DNA from: Pyrrhoderma lamaoense
Lineage: Eukaryota; Basidiomycota; Agaricomycetes; Hymenochaetales; Hymenochaetaceae
DNA length: 64,000 bases
Assembly: GCA_002794735.1 (NCBI GenBank)
Contig: NBAZ01000001.1
Location: 1,736,001-1,800,000, forward strand
Direction: 5' to 3'
Shown: one piece after another, positions 11,440 to 24,071 of the stretch
Position numbering within the stretch: position 1 is the first letter of the stretch
How the letters are laid out: every line of letters begins with the position of its first letter
The notes under the pieces: generated by a model
What the model was told of the DNA's origin: nothing
Databases searched by the model: none
The model's input: the letters and a program-made list of their open reading frames with translations, nothing else
Made by a program: the position numbers and the translations under genes

Positions 11440-13272
11440 ATGTATTTCTCAAGCGCCTTCTTTTTCTTCCTACTCGCTCGGAATTTACCTCAAGTCGATG
11501 CCGAGTTCACTTTCCATCATACTATCTCAAGAGCGACGAACCGCCTTCATAGATATGCAAACCACAAGAGCTCGCGTATTGCTCGCGACCTTCGGCTCGT
11601 TTTCCAGGGTCTAGCAGTCGATCAATCCGACTCCGATTCGAGTTTATCCCACCGTGTCTATTGTGTACGCCCCGACGCACTATCCGGCCTCTCAGGCAAC
11701 ACAACATCGACATCTCCAGCCACGGCTACGGCCACTGCAACTTCGTCTGGAACTAGCTCAAGTCCGACAGCGACATCCGCTTACAAGTTGGTTGAATCGC
11801 ATGTACGCGCTAGTAAATTGTGTTTATTGTCCTCGCGTTGCTAACAGTAACATAATGTCTATAGTCTGGAAGTGACTTCTTTGATGGTTGGACATTCTGG
11901 GATACAACTGACCCTACAAACGGTAAGTAGAAGAAATTTACGATTTTCAAAGAGGAACTAGTAGTCACATACGGAATTTAGGTCTTGTTGACTATCTTAG
12001 CCAATCTGACGCTGTAAGCCTACTTCACGTCTTTATCAAGGCTATTTTTTCTATACTAATAACACATTATACAGCAATCAGACGGTTTAGTTAGCGTTAA
12101 TAGTGATGGAAATGCTCTGATAAAAGTTGATACGACCTCAACAATATCTGGGAATCGCAAGAGTGTCCGGATAACAACGGAAAGCACGTTCACCCGTATG
12201 AAATAATTACTATCTAGTCGGGAATTGATAGCTCATGTTTTACGATAGAAGCCATCTTTACCATGGATGCCGTGCATATGCCGCAGGGTTGTGGTACTTG
12301 GCCGTAAGTCTCGCCTGTCTTCACTTCTATAATCTCTTATTTATAACTTTACAGCGCATTCTGGTCAAATGGTCCCGATTGGCCCACATACGGGGAGATA
12401 GATATCATAGAGGTACGATCTGAATCTTTCTTTCTTTAAGATTATGAAAACTAACGTCCGCTTTTAGGGAGTAAAGTAAGATATTATTCTCAACAATCAG
12501 TGCACCTACTCATCAAGCTTTCAGTGACTATACGAATAATCAAGCAACAATACATACTGCTTCAGGTTGTACATTAGCTTCCAATTCAACTTCCTCATCA
12601 CTTGATATTACTGGTTCTCTCGTTGGTTCAACAAATTGTGCCGCGGCTGAGACCAATAATGAGGGTTGCGGGATGAGGTCCGCTTCAAATACTACATACG
12701 GCTCAGGTGAGCTAGCCCTTAATCTATTAGATGTAAAACTATCCATGCTTATATACTAATAACTCTCATAGGGTTTAACTCCATCAACGGTGGTGTGTAT
12801 GCTAGTGGGTCTAGTCGGCTTCGGCTCAGTAATGTCATACTAATGAATGTTGTAGTGGTTTGGGATGATGATCAAATTGCCGTCTACTTCTTCCCTCGTG
12901 GATCTATTCCTTCAGATCTCGAGGCAGATGCACCCCTTCCTGATTCATGGGGTACACCCATGGCTCGATGGCCTTCAACTACGTGCGACACATCAAAGTT
13001 TTTCCAGAATCACTCAGTTATTATTGATACGACACTATGGTAAGTTCTCTCCCGTAACATCTGAATAAAGTACAGACTCTAACTTTTGTAGTGGTGATTG
13101 GGCCGGCGGTGTTTGGAGTTCAACTGGAGTTCCAGGCCAGGATACTAGCTGTGCAACACGTACTGGTTATTCCACTTGTGATGAATTTGTTCAGAATAGT
13201 GGTGCATCATTTACCGAAGCTTATTGGGAGATTTCAAGTGTTAAGATGTACCAGACCGAACGCAGATCATAG
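11440..13272 (+). CDS. Secreted GH16 endo-beta-glucanase (Lam16A-like)
   Basis: Glycoside hydrolase family 16 enzyme cleaving beta-1,3(1,4)-glucans, probably acting on cell wall or external glucan. A signal peptide (MYFSSAFFFFLLARNLPQVDA) precedes a Ser/Thr/Ala-rich linker. The concanavalin-like fold follows: DFFDGWTFWDTTDPTNG, MPQGCGTWPAFWSNGPDWP and the catalytic motif GEIDIIEGVN, with nucleophile and acid/base Glu. Then come GGVYAMVWDDDQIAVYFFPRG, CGDWAGGVW and a Cys-rich end before TAG 13270-13272. At least ten introns are needed. One isolates an 8-nt exon (12468-12475) that completes EGVN. Another (about 12811-12854) must be removed to join VYA to MVWDDDQ. Family assignment is firm; substrate preference is not visible. 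Confidence 0.92.
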
Positions 13273-13473
13273 GCATGAATTTACGCATGATGAACTTGAT
13301 GATCTACATGTATGTGTTCACGTGTTTGTAGGATCCATTAATATTGGATCGGGATGTATCTCTATATTATATACTTTGGTTTATAGATTATAATACACGA
13401 ACTTCTATTCTTACTAGATATCTTATTATACATAGATTAGCAAAGATAAATAAACTGATCAATCTATTCGCCG

Positions 13474-14471
13474 TTATGCATCATCAATTGGCAGGCAAAA
13501 AATACTATAACCTGGATCTGAGTTGCTTTCATCAGAAATAACTTCATCAGATGATTCGCCATAGTCTGGAGACGTCTCGTCCTTCTGGAATCTACAAGAC
13601 AATTATAAGATAGAAATCACCAGCAAATAATGTACATACCCCATGGACTCATAGAACCTTTTCGCATCTTTGTTTACTATGAATACAGATTTAATTACCA
13701 CTAATACAAGAAATCCCTTAGAAAATACTCTCACTTTTAATATGGGTAAGCAGAAGTATAGACATTTTATAAGTCTTTCCGATCGATTTCATACTACTGA
13801 TTATGGCTCTTCCCAGTCCAAGACGTCTTGAATCTTCGCTTGCTTGTAACTCATATCTGACCAAAGCACGAGGTCAGTAACTTTAAGTTGTAAATATGTT
13901 GAGTTTGCATACACATAGACTACGTTCCTCTCTTCGTCCCTTTCAAATCTAAATATCCCGTATGCTAATATTGTTTCTTCAGATTTGACATCTGAATCGT
14001 CCTCATGTGGCGTTACTAAGAGGAAACGTGAATATTTATTGAATAATTCTTCTCTTTTGCTTTTTGGATCCCAGGCGAATACTCCCGATGATATATAACT
14101 GAGATAACCATAAGGAGGATGAGTAACTGCGAGTTGATGCTCTTTGTGGAGACTCACAGCGATTTCATATTGTTTTCGAAGATTGACCAGATCTGTGACC
14201 GCTGATTTGCGGACAATTCCATATTCCTGCACATTTTGAAGCGGAATCTACCGTGTAGGCCGATAAGTTCTAAGCTATACTTATACTGAGGATGGAGCAC
14301 TGACTGTCTAGACTTTATATTTTGTATGGTTGTTATGGACTTTTGTAAATCCGAGCTCTTAACCTTCAGGGGTTTAGTTCATAAATCAATGGTGACCGGG
14401 TATCAAGATATCAAAAATACCTTATTGGCCCTCTTTATGAAAGGATGATCAGTGACTGAGCTCTCCGCCAT
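13474..14471 (-). CDS. NAA40: N-alpha-acetyltransferase NatD (Naa40/Nat4)
   Basis: GNAT-fold enzyme that in other eukaryotes acetylates the N-terminus of histones H2A and H4. Spliced segments match the family: FRFERDEERNVVYVYELQ, then RRLGLGRA (the acetyl-CoA loop, R/Q-x-x-G-x-G/A), KMSILLLTHIK and VNKDAKRFYESMGF. A C-terminal part ending in IFCLPIDDA stops at TAA 13474-13476. The intron ending just before YELQ removes an otherwise open reading to 13801. The likely start is ATG at 14471 (MAESSVTDHPFIKRANK). The phase linking the first two exons to the exon starting EYGIVRKS near 14228 did not resolve cleanly, so the 5' model is provisional. Confidence 0.85.
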
Positions 14472-14667
14472 TTGATGTACCTATCTGTAGTTGTGGTATT
14501 AATCCAAGTTCAAGTCTAACGCCACAGATAGAAAAAGATCAAAGTTGTATTTCTCGCCTTGCAGATCACTTTGAGGGATTAGACTTTGTATCGGACTTTG
14601 CCGAGAGACTGTTTCAAAAATGAATGTTAATGGTTATTACTGCATTTGCTCAGAGTCAGTCCACAAC

Positions 14668-16331
<1,664 letters not shown>

Positions 16332-18397
16332 TAGCAAATGTATCGGCACCGTCATTTTGTTCACTCCATGTTCATATGAGAAACCGTTTAAGGCATTCAT
16401 ATATCGGATTTTCAACACATTGAAGCCTCGTGGAACGTGGCACGCTATCTCCCCAAGGTTTCCACACCTTGTAAACTTTGTTGTCCAGCTTACAACTGAT
16501 AACATTATAAAATAAGAGATTAACATATACATGTAACGTAATTACTATTCAGGAGTTAGGAGTTATATGAGTTTCATCAGCACGAGAGAAGGTGTTCAAA
16601 ATCCAGACACTCAGGTAGACGATGTTCTCCGATTCGGGGTGATTAAGGCTAAAGATTCGACAAAAGCAGATTGTCCCTTGTTGTGGAGTGTTTCGAGATT
16701 CGTTGATGAGCTTAACCTTCTCCAGGAATCCGGGCGCTTCGGCCTGTAGGGGAAAAAACATGATAGCTGGCACTTTTAAGACATGATATTGAAAAACTAC
16801 TTTGCACCCACTGATGCGAAAGTACTGGAGAAAAGATGGATTACGAGATGTATGACATGATGTTTGATACAAAAAAACTTCCGTAAGTGCTTTGAGTGCT
16901 ACAGAGAGTACGTACAGAACAATGCTTATGCGGGCTGCATCAGATTGTATTATTTCAAGAATAGCCTCAGCGTGTTATAGAAACATTCGAACTAAAAGTA
17001 CTGGCCGAGTAAACCGAGTGCACATCCACCATCTATATTTGTGATGGATAGATAATCCTAAGCTTGATCACAACGCAGCATGGAAAAAATATATCACATT
17101 GCTCTCTTCTTCGTTAAACTCGGATATTACTTTCTTCGAACCTCTGGCCAAGATGGATTGAATGGGTTTACCCCTTGCAGATCGTCGAAAGTCTTAACCA
17201 GGGATTTGGCGGTAAGTACCCCAGAATCTTATTGATAATATTAGATATTTATGTCAAACCGCGACGTATGGGTTAAGGGACTATTCGAAAAGCGATTGGT
17301 TATATGTTTACTTCGTCAGAATTGAAAGGATCATTGTGCTTCACATGTCAAGCTCCGGAGTTTTTATGATCTGTCTTGATCCGTACCATTAGACCCAAGC
17401 CCATGGCATTGTCTATTGACCGATTGCTTCCTTACGACATCATCTATCTGTTTGTTCAACCATCAAATGAAATAATCATTCACCCTTTTCAACAGGTATA
17501 TCCCAGTCTGGACCTTTTCAATTGTTATATTATAACGGTCACTCATGGAAACGTGTTAGCAATTGTCAAAGCCAGAAGGTGTCGCCCCATAGATATTTCA
17601 AACAATCTGCTTCTGCTCAATAATCATCATTGACATGTATGGTATTCTCTTCTTATGAAAAGGGTGCAGGGTATCCTGAGACCATCGGCTGTTCAAGAAC
17701 TTGAGAACATCTGCCATAACTAGTTCATTATTCAGTCAGTATCTCATAATATTTCAAGTTTCTCAGTATTATAATTCGCGAATTGTACTTTCCGTTTAAT
17801 ATAGAAGCATCGACATCAAGTAAAAAGAACTCAAGGAGCTTCTAGCACACAGAACCACTGTCTAGACGTTCGGTCTATCGAGTACATTGAATAGCGACGA
17901 AGTAATTCGTTATGAATGGTAGAGGACGTACGAAAATGAGATATGAAGCGCTTTCATTCATAGTATGCTTCACATGCAGCCAAAGCCAGCGAGAGCAAAT
18001 ACTGTAACAATATTACAAGATGAGAGATAAGAATAAGGTGAGGAAGATTACTGAGTATGTCAATAAAAAGGAATACGTAGCCAACACATTGGATTCTCCG
18101 TCATATTTAACACTCTAGATATAAAACCATCGCCACTTTCCTGTGAGGTCGAATGAGATGCCCGAAAAGTTCGTGAGATAGAGAGACATCACGATGCAGA
18201 AGTAGCCTTTGAAATATGTATAGTCAGTAAACAAGAAGACATAAGAACAGACGATACTCACTAAAGTTCTTATGAGTTACTGACTGAATCCTTGGAGAAT
18301 TTGTTACTCGGTCTCGATGAATTTTCTGTCATTCCTTTACCGCTATTCGTGACACCGACTATGGTTGGCAAATGGCATCAGCGTCATGAAACACAAT
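16332..18397. other. 2.1-kb stretch with no recognised gene
   Basis: I could not assign a gene here. On the minus strand a strong pyrimidine tract and acceptor (CCCCTACAG) precede an open exon ending near 16549, but its residues match no family I know. On the plus strand a short frame from ATG 17080 runs to a good GTAAGT donor at about 17211. Minus-strand stretches near 18050-18230 encode hydrophobic helices, but no splice path joined them. Decayed or lineage-specific genes are possible, as are UTRs of the flanking genes. Confidence 0.3.
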
Positions 18398-19102
18398 TTA
18401 TATAGACGTGACTAGACCTTTTCCAAGAGGGTTGTCAGGTGTCTTAAAGATGCTTGTGCCCGAGACACCAGCAATGACAATGCCTTTCTTCTCCGCTTTT
18501 TTCGCAAACTTTTGCCACGAGGCCTTTTTATCATTTTGCTCTTTAGCTTTAGCAGCGCGCGTCTCGATCTTTTTCTCATTTCTTTTCTTCTTCCTCTCGC
18601 GCTCGTCTTCTTCCTCCTTGGAAAGTTTACGTTTTGAGCTGTTGTAACCCCCACCACTTGAGGATGCATAAGGACCCGATGCGTTGGTCACGTAAGATGC
18701 CGTTAAAGGCTTGAGTTCGTTTGCCTTGACCAACTCTGTAGTGTTATAGCCCTTGAATACAATACTATACACCCGATTATCTCCCGCACCACCCACACTA
18801 GTGATGCGCGCTGGATACCATGCTCCGTCCCCAGAATATTTCGCAAGACATTCATCACCTGCAGCCCATGTCTTCCCAGTACTAGAATAACTCGCATCGT
18901 TAACTCCCTGGGTGGAAGTCTTCTTTGATGTTTCAGGTTTAGAAGCTGTTGTTATTTGAGCAATTGAGGCTTTAGTTAGGTCAATGAGTTCTTTCAGTTC
19001 CTTGGCAAGGTCCTTAAGCTCTGTGTTGTCCGGGTCAGCAGAAAGTGCTAATTCGACTTGTTCGAGCTGTACTTGATAAGTTTCTAACTCATCCTGATCC
19101 AT
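18398..19102 (-). CDS. SPF30: Tudor-domain splicing factor SPF30/SMNDC1
   Basis: A 234-residue product from one uninterrupted exon, unusual among these intron-rich genes. An N-terminal coiled-coil region (QVQLEQVELALSADPDN) is followed by a Tudor domain (WAAGDECLAKYSGDGAWYP, then VYSIVFKGYNTTELV). A basic region (KKKRNEKKIETRAAKAKEQ) and the family C-terminal segment follow (KKASWQKFAKKAEKKG, GTSIFKTPDNPLGKG). The human homologue binds symmetric dimethylarginine on Sm proteins and is needed for assembly of the active spliceosome. Order of domains and length fit. Confidence 0.93.
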   Translation of the reverse strand: MDQDELETYQVQLEQVELALSADPDNTELKDLAKELKELIDLTKASIAQITTASKPETSKKTSTQGVNDASYSSTGKTWAAGDECLAKYSGDGAWYPARITSVGGAGDNRVYSIVFKGYNTTELVKANELKPLTASYVTNASGPYASSSGGGYNSSKRKLSKEEEDERERKKKRNEKKIETRAAKAKEQNDKKASWQKFAKKAEKKGIVIAGVSGTSIFKTPDNPLGKGLVTSI

Positions 19103-19934
19103 ATCGTAAGAAATAAAGTAGGATTTCAGATAAAGATATGGGTTTCTAGAAGATCTAGATTGTACTTCAAGTCTTCAGACTATACGGGATGTGTGACAAG
19201 GGTAGTGGAGTCGCGGAGCAATTTAGCTACCTCAAGTAGATAGTTTAGTGATTGGAATAATCTGATGAAAGACGTAAATTGTGGAAGCATACTTACGTAG
19301 TGGGGATAGTTGTTCTTCCTCTGAATATAGCAAAGAATAGGATGATGAAGTGGGTCGGGAAGGGGATGAGAGGTTGTAAACTTGTAGTAGCGTTCACTCC
19401 CATTGCTGTGTCTCCAAATTTGGTAATCATGACTAATCATAAGACATATTTTACGCGTTTTCCCTGATGTTTGTATAAAACATCTCTACATATGAAATTC
19501 CCGTTGTAAAAAGCATTAAATCAGATGTACGGCACCTGTCCCTCCCCCTCTCCTATCTTTTCTCATAGTAATTTTATCAGTCACCCTTATCAAAATCGAT
19601 CTATACGAGGGCCGCAAGCAAATTCATGAGTCCGATATCATAAACAACATTGAACATATAATAATATAGTTGATTGGATTTCAAAAGTACAGTATATATA
19701 CGTACATACATCACAAGTTTAGTTTCGAGTTGAGCATTGATTAATTTACACAAGTCGCATCAAGATCAACTACATACGGTACCATGATGAAGTTAAGATA
19801 GTGATTCTACATTTGAAAGGCGAGCGCCCAGACTCGTCGCGGTACTCTATTCGAGTAGCATCAATACAAACATCGTTAGATAATAAGACACGAGGAGTCA
19901 ATGCTTGAATGTTGAAGTTATTCTGAGCCAAAGC
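19103..19934. other. Intergenic, no gene seen
   Basis: 832 bp between the SPF30 start and the stop of the next minus-strand gene. It should contain the SPF30 promoter and 5' UTR and the 3' UTR of the neighbour. A small minus-strand frame at 19180-19440 shows no recognisable domain and is probably chance. Confidence 0.4.
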
Positions 19935-21199
19935 TTAATTACACATATCGGATTGTGGATCCATCATATATTCGGAATCCAAGTCATTTAAATTCAATCC
20001 TCGCTCGGCAGCAATTGCCTCAGCGTTCTTTGTCTGTAAGCAAATAATTAGATAAATGAAGAAACTGTACGTTAGGCACACCATATATGATCACGACGAT
20101 TGATGAGGGGGAAATGAGTTGATAAAGATCTTACCAGGCGTTCAAGCTCTAAAACCTGAGCCCGAACCTCGACGAAGTCTTGTTGTAATCCGGAAACTAT
20201 AGCCTAAATTCAAAACAAAGGGGTCAGTCAATAGAAATATCTCCGAACTGGGCTATAATGGAGCTCAAGTTATTTCTTGTGATTTGTAACTAATAGAATG
20301 GCCAGAGCTCGACATTTGAGAAAAATATTGTCTAGGCACTAATAAAGAAGAATCGAAATGAAACAGGAACCGAAATGAGAAGCGCATGAGGAGAGTATCG
20401 ACACAATTTGAATGTCCAACATAAAATAAGAAGACTGAGTTGTACTTTATTACCTTTGCGGTTTTACAATTAAGACCTTGGAAAGGTTCTAACTCCTCAA
20501 TATGACAAGGATATAGATCGTGGACAAGCATCTGACTATGAAGTCGGTCTGTATGTGCTTCTAAGCTGGCCAGGTATATTGTACGTCTGTGGGGAGTACC
20601 GAGAGTAGCACTGAAGGATATCAAATCCATTGGTAAGCGAGATTATATCGTATACGAGGACTTGAATAGAAAGGACCATACATTTCGTGGGGCGTAAATA
20701 TGAACTGCTCAAGAGCATGAGTCCAAATACGACGTGATCCCCGTTTTTGTGGCTTTGATTGCTCCTGGGGTACCAGTTCTGTCGTATCAGCGGATTTATC
20801 TGATTCAAGAGCGAGTTCTTCGAAGCTTGTTGGCGAGGAAGAGTCTGAATATGTGCTAGCTTCACGGTCCGGTATGCCGTTACGCAAAGAGGGTACTGAA
20901 GGTGAGGTAGCTACCTGGTCATTTATGACAGATTCGAGGGCGTGATTCAGTCCTGATATAATGATTCCAAGGTGAGGAGGTGAAGATCCTGGAGTTGATG
21001 ATAGAGAGTGATAACCGTATTCATGTAAAGGGCGGTTGATACTGTTGTAAACAATAGTAAACAAGTGCGTTTGGCGGTATAGTGATCTTGTTGCTTACGT
21101 ATTCTCAGGACATTCGCTTGTTGAGCTGCTAGAGTAGGGACTATGAGGCTGCTGAGAAGATGGAGAAACGTGTCTTGTAGTATGAAGAGAAAGGTGCAT
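19935..21199 (-). CDS. Uncharacterised protein A of a divergent paralogous pair
   Basis: Five-exon gene, phases consistent throughout. The start MHLSLHTTRHVSPSS lies at 21197-21199. A Ser/Pro-rich region is followed by a basic patch KKRGSRR-like (QKRGSRRIWTHALEQF). The conserved block is FTPHEIATLGTPHRRTIYL, then LEAHTDRLHSQML, PCHIEELEPFQGLNCKTAK and a helical, probably coiled-coil part (GLQQDFVEVRAQVLELERL). The end is DSEYMMDPQSDMCN, stop 19935-19937. I know no named family. From memory, similar unnamed proteins exist in Agaricomycetes, which I cannot check here. The plus-strand neighbour at 21787 carries the same block. A disordered, basic N-terminus with a coiled coil would suit a nuclear regulator, but this is inference. 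Confidence 0.8.
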
Positions 21200-21786
21200 T
21201 ATCAGAGAAGGTAAAAGGAGCTTGTTCTTGTCAATGTTGATGGGGAAGAGGGGGATGGATTGTCGACAGAGAGGGGGCTACTCGAACTTATAGATTGTAG
21301 AAGCTATTACAGGTGCGCTCAAAAAGGATTAATATAGTTAGAGAAAAGTGAGTAATAAGGTAATTGAGCGAACGGAACAGTCCCTCGTCTGGTGATTTAT
21401 GAACATGACCATGACGGGCAAGTGGATTGGATGAACGATCGGGAGATGCGTGGGGATGTTTTATTTTATATTTTATATTGGATCGATTTTATTTATAAAT
21501 TTATAATTCGATGATTAGATGAATTTGTATTTGACAGTTTAAATTCCGCTTTAGGAAGGGACGAAGATGGAAGTAGGGATACCCTTTCTTGTATCCGTCC
21601 TCATTTAAAAAATACATATTTTACTGATAATTTCAATTTGACCGCGGGCCTCCAGCAAGTTAACGTCATTCGTTTTTCATTTCTTGTTTGGTGCTAGATC
21701 AATGTCGGTCACTCACTATCCATCACTTTAAAAAGTGCACAATCCCCCCCATCCATCGCCATCCATCCCTCCTCTGGCCCGCCCTC
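21200..21786. promoter_or_regulatory. Shared divergent promoter of the paralogous pair
   Basis: 587 bp between the two outward-facing start codons. It contains an AT-rich tract at about 21460-21520 with repeats of TTTTATATT type followed by ATTTATAAATTTATAA, and a pyrimidine-rich run before the plus-strand ATG (21740-21780). Both genes must use this interval, so co-regulation is plausible. Confidence 0.45.
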
Positions 21787-23143
21787 ATGAACCTCGTTCA
21801 TACAACCCACTCACATCTTCTTCCTCAGCAAGATCCGAATTCTCTTTCGCTGTACTCGTCGGCCACGACAAGTACTCACATTCCTGACATTCCTTTTGAA
21901 AACTTTTCTCTCTCTTATCTCCAGTCTTCAACTTCTCGTAATACCGAGACTACCTCTTCCTCCCGGCGCGATAGAAGGGCTCGTGTTTCTCCTTATCCCC
22001 TTGCACCTACTCAGGCTGCTCCTAGTGATGCTGCCTCCTTTTCACAAGCTCAATATGTTCCCATGTACTCTCCGCAACCTTCTCAATACGTTCCCTTGCA
22101 ACATTCCTTAGACTTTGCAGTGGGCTCACCATCAACTTTCACCTTTCCTACTACTGCTCAGGACTCGTTTGCAGCACCAATGACTTCTATAGAACTGATA
22201 TACTCTCATCCTACTCAAGTTCATGCTCCTCATCATGACTCTTCGTTTATCCATCAAGTCCCTCAATTCCCACAAGGTCCCCTCCAGATCCAGTGCACGA
22301 GTACACTTCATTTCCCCTAGTTATCGAGAACAACAATCAACGGCTCAGACTCAAGATCATGTACATGCTACCCCTAAGCCTTCGGGAGGATGGTTGCACT
22401 GCACAACATCTTCCGATACAGCAGTGGCACCTTCAACTTCAAGCACCTTCCAGACTCCCGTGGAAGTCATTGGTAATTTGTCCAAGTGCACACGGGGTAC
22501 TTCGAAGAAGGTGCCTGCCTCTCGTCGAACGGATCGTGGTCCGGGAAGGACGCAGAGTCAACATTATAGACAAGCTGTATTCCCGGCGGACATGGGCTTT
22601 ACTCCAAGTGATCCGTACGTGTATCTACAGAATTACTAGTATCGATAACATACATTTATCGACATTCTAGTGACACTATAACATCCCATGATAAGAAGAG
22701 ACTTTATCTCGATTGTCTAGAGAGTTATGTTGTCTATCTGCACCAACAGATGCGCTTGGCTGGAATAGAGCCAGTGCCAATTGAGCGAGTCTCTTCTGGT
22801 CGTGGCCTTGTTAGCAGGTCAATAAGAGTAGGCTTTATTACAAAATTATGTATTGCCGTTTTACTGGTCTTATCTTTCGGTTTTATAGACCATTATCATA
22901 CTGCTTAGAAAAATGACAGCTGATTATCATAGGCGGAAACGGGAAAATGAAATAAAGGTATAGGATGCGCCTTTATTGCCAATCCGAAAGTATTCTAATT
23001 AATCTTGGGTCAAATCTCAGTATAAGAAACTGCAAGCCCTCTTGGCTCAGAGTGCTGATCTGGAATTTTCAACAACACCATCAACAACTCTTGTGGATTT
23101 CAATAAAACGCCTTCGCTACCTGTAGCGAGTTTGAAGCAATAG
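21787..23143 (+). CDS. Uncharacterised protein B of a divergent paralogous pair
   Basis: Long Ser/Thr/Pro-rich N-terminal region (start MNLVHTTHSHLLPQQ at 21787; an upstream in-frame ATG at 21688 is less likely). The block shared with protein A follows: FTPSDPDTITSHDKKRLYL, LESYVVYLHQQM, PVPIERVSSGRGLVSRSIR, then a helical part (MTADYHRRKRENEIKYKKL) and the end PSLPVASLKQ at TAG 23141-23143. Introns after DP (22617), after SIR and after EIK fit in phase. The first exon connects to the next frame only if the C run at 22279-22282 is one base too long, or if a very short intron is spliced. No named family recognised. Confidence 0.75.
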
Positions 23144-24071
23144 TTTTCGTCAGACCTATCGTTAAAGATATCGATTTTTCGCCTTTTCTCATGATAACTT
23201 GACAGAATTTGTTGGATCCAGGTCTGGATATGTAGTAATCACCTTCATGTTTATCACTTCATCTCTTCGGGTTTTATACTTGATATACTCAAACCTGGGA
23301 GTCGGGGTGAACTCATCCGGTCTCAAACCAAATACCTATTAAATAATCATTTGGACGAGACACGGACAATTCACCCATATTTTCAGGCTTATCGATACTC
23401 TCTAAAGGCTGAATCTGATGTCGTTATATTCCTTCAGTGTACCGCCATCCTTTCCAATCTCCAAAGTCTGCCCACTGTAGCTGCGTCGTTTATCATGTAT
23501 TTGACAAATCAAATATAAATAAACAAATGGTTTCTCTTGATTTATGGATACAGTCCGTATAACCTAGGGAGGATATCTCATTCCTTGTATAGCCCAAATC
23601 TATTTATATCTCTCAACTTAGAGGTTTGCATATTTTGTATCTTCGTCTGTTTAAGAAGTAGTAATTCCGAAGTTAGACGTATAAGTTAAGTTATCCTAGT
23701 AAAATATACCCCGATATTGAACCTTCTGGTCCGGAATTTTTCATCATAGAGTTCAATTGGATGGAAAAAAGGTGGAAAGACTCTGATTCTCCATGTGGTC
23801 GACGCGTGTCGTTCGGCGTCTTTCTTGGTGTAAAAGGAATCTGGGACGATAAATCAGTATCTTATTCTCTCGATTACATTTCAACTTTAACCTTCACTTG
23901 CGGATCAGAGATCACTTCAGAGATAAAGAACAGAAGTATATCTGTTACTAGATTTCTTAGATAGTTCGAGTAACAAGAAGTCTAATGTAAGACGTGAAGA
24001 CAAGTGATAACCAATATGCTTACAAGAAAAGGTAGTTAAAATCCAGTAAGCTATAGCTTGGCGTTGTATTT
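23144..24071. other. Intergenic, no gene seen
   Basis: 928 bp, AT-rich, between the stops of two convergent genes. A small plus-strand frame at 23761-23964 has no recognisable domain. Nothing else supportable. Confidence 0.35.

Noticed and set aside
19935..23143. Divergent pair as a mating-type HD1/HD2 locus
   Set aside because: The head-to-head layout is similar, but neither product shows a homeodomain (no WFxNRR), and no MIP-type gene lies nearby.
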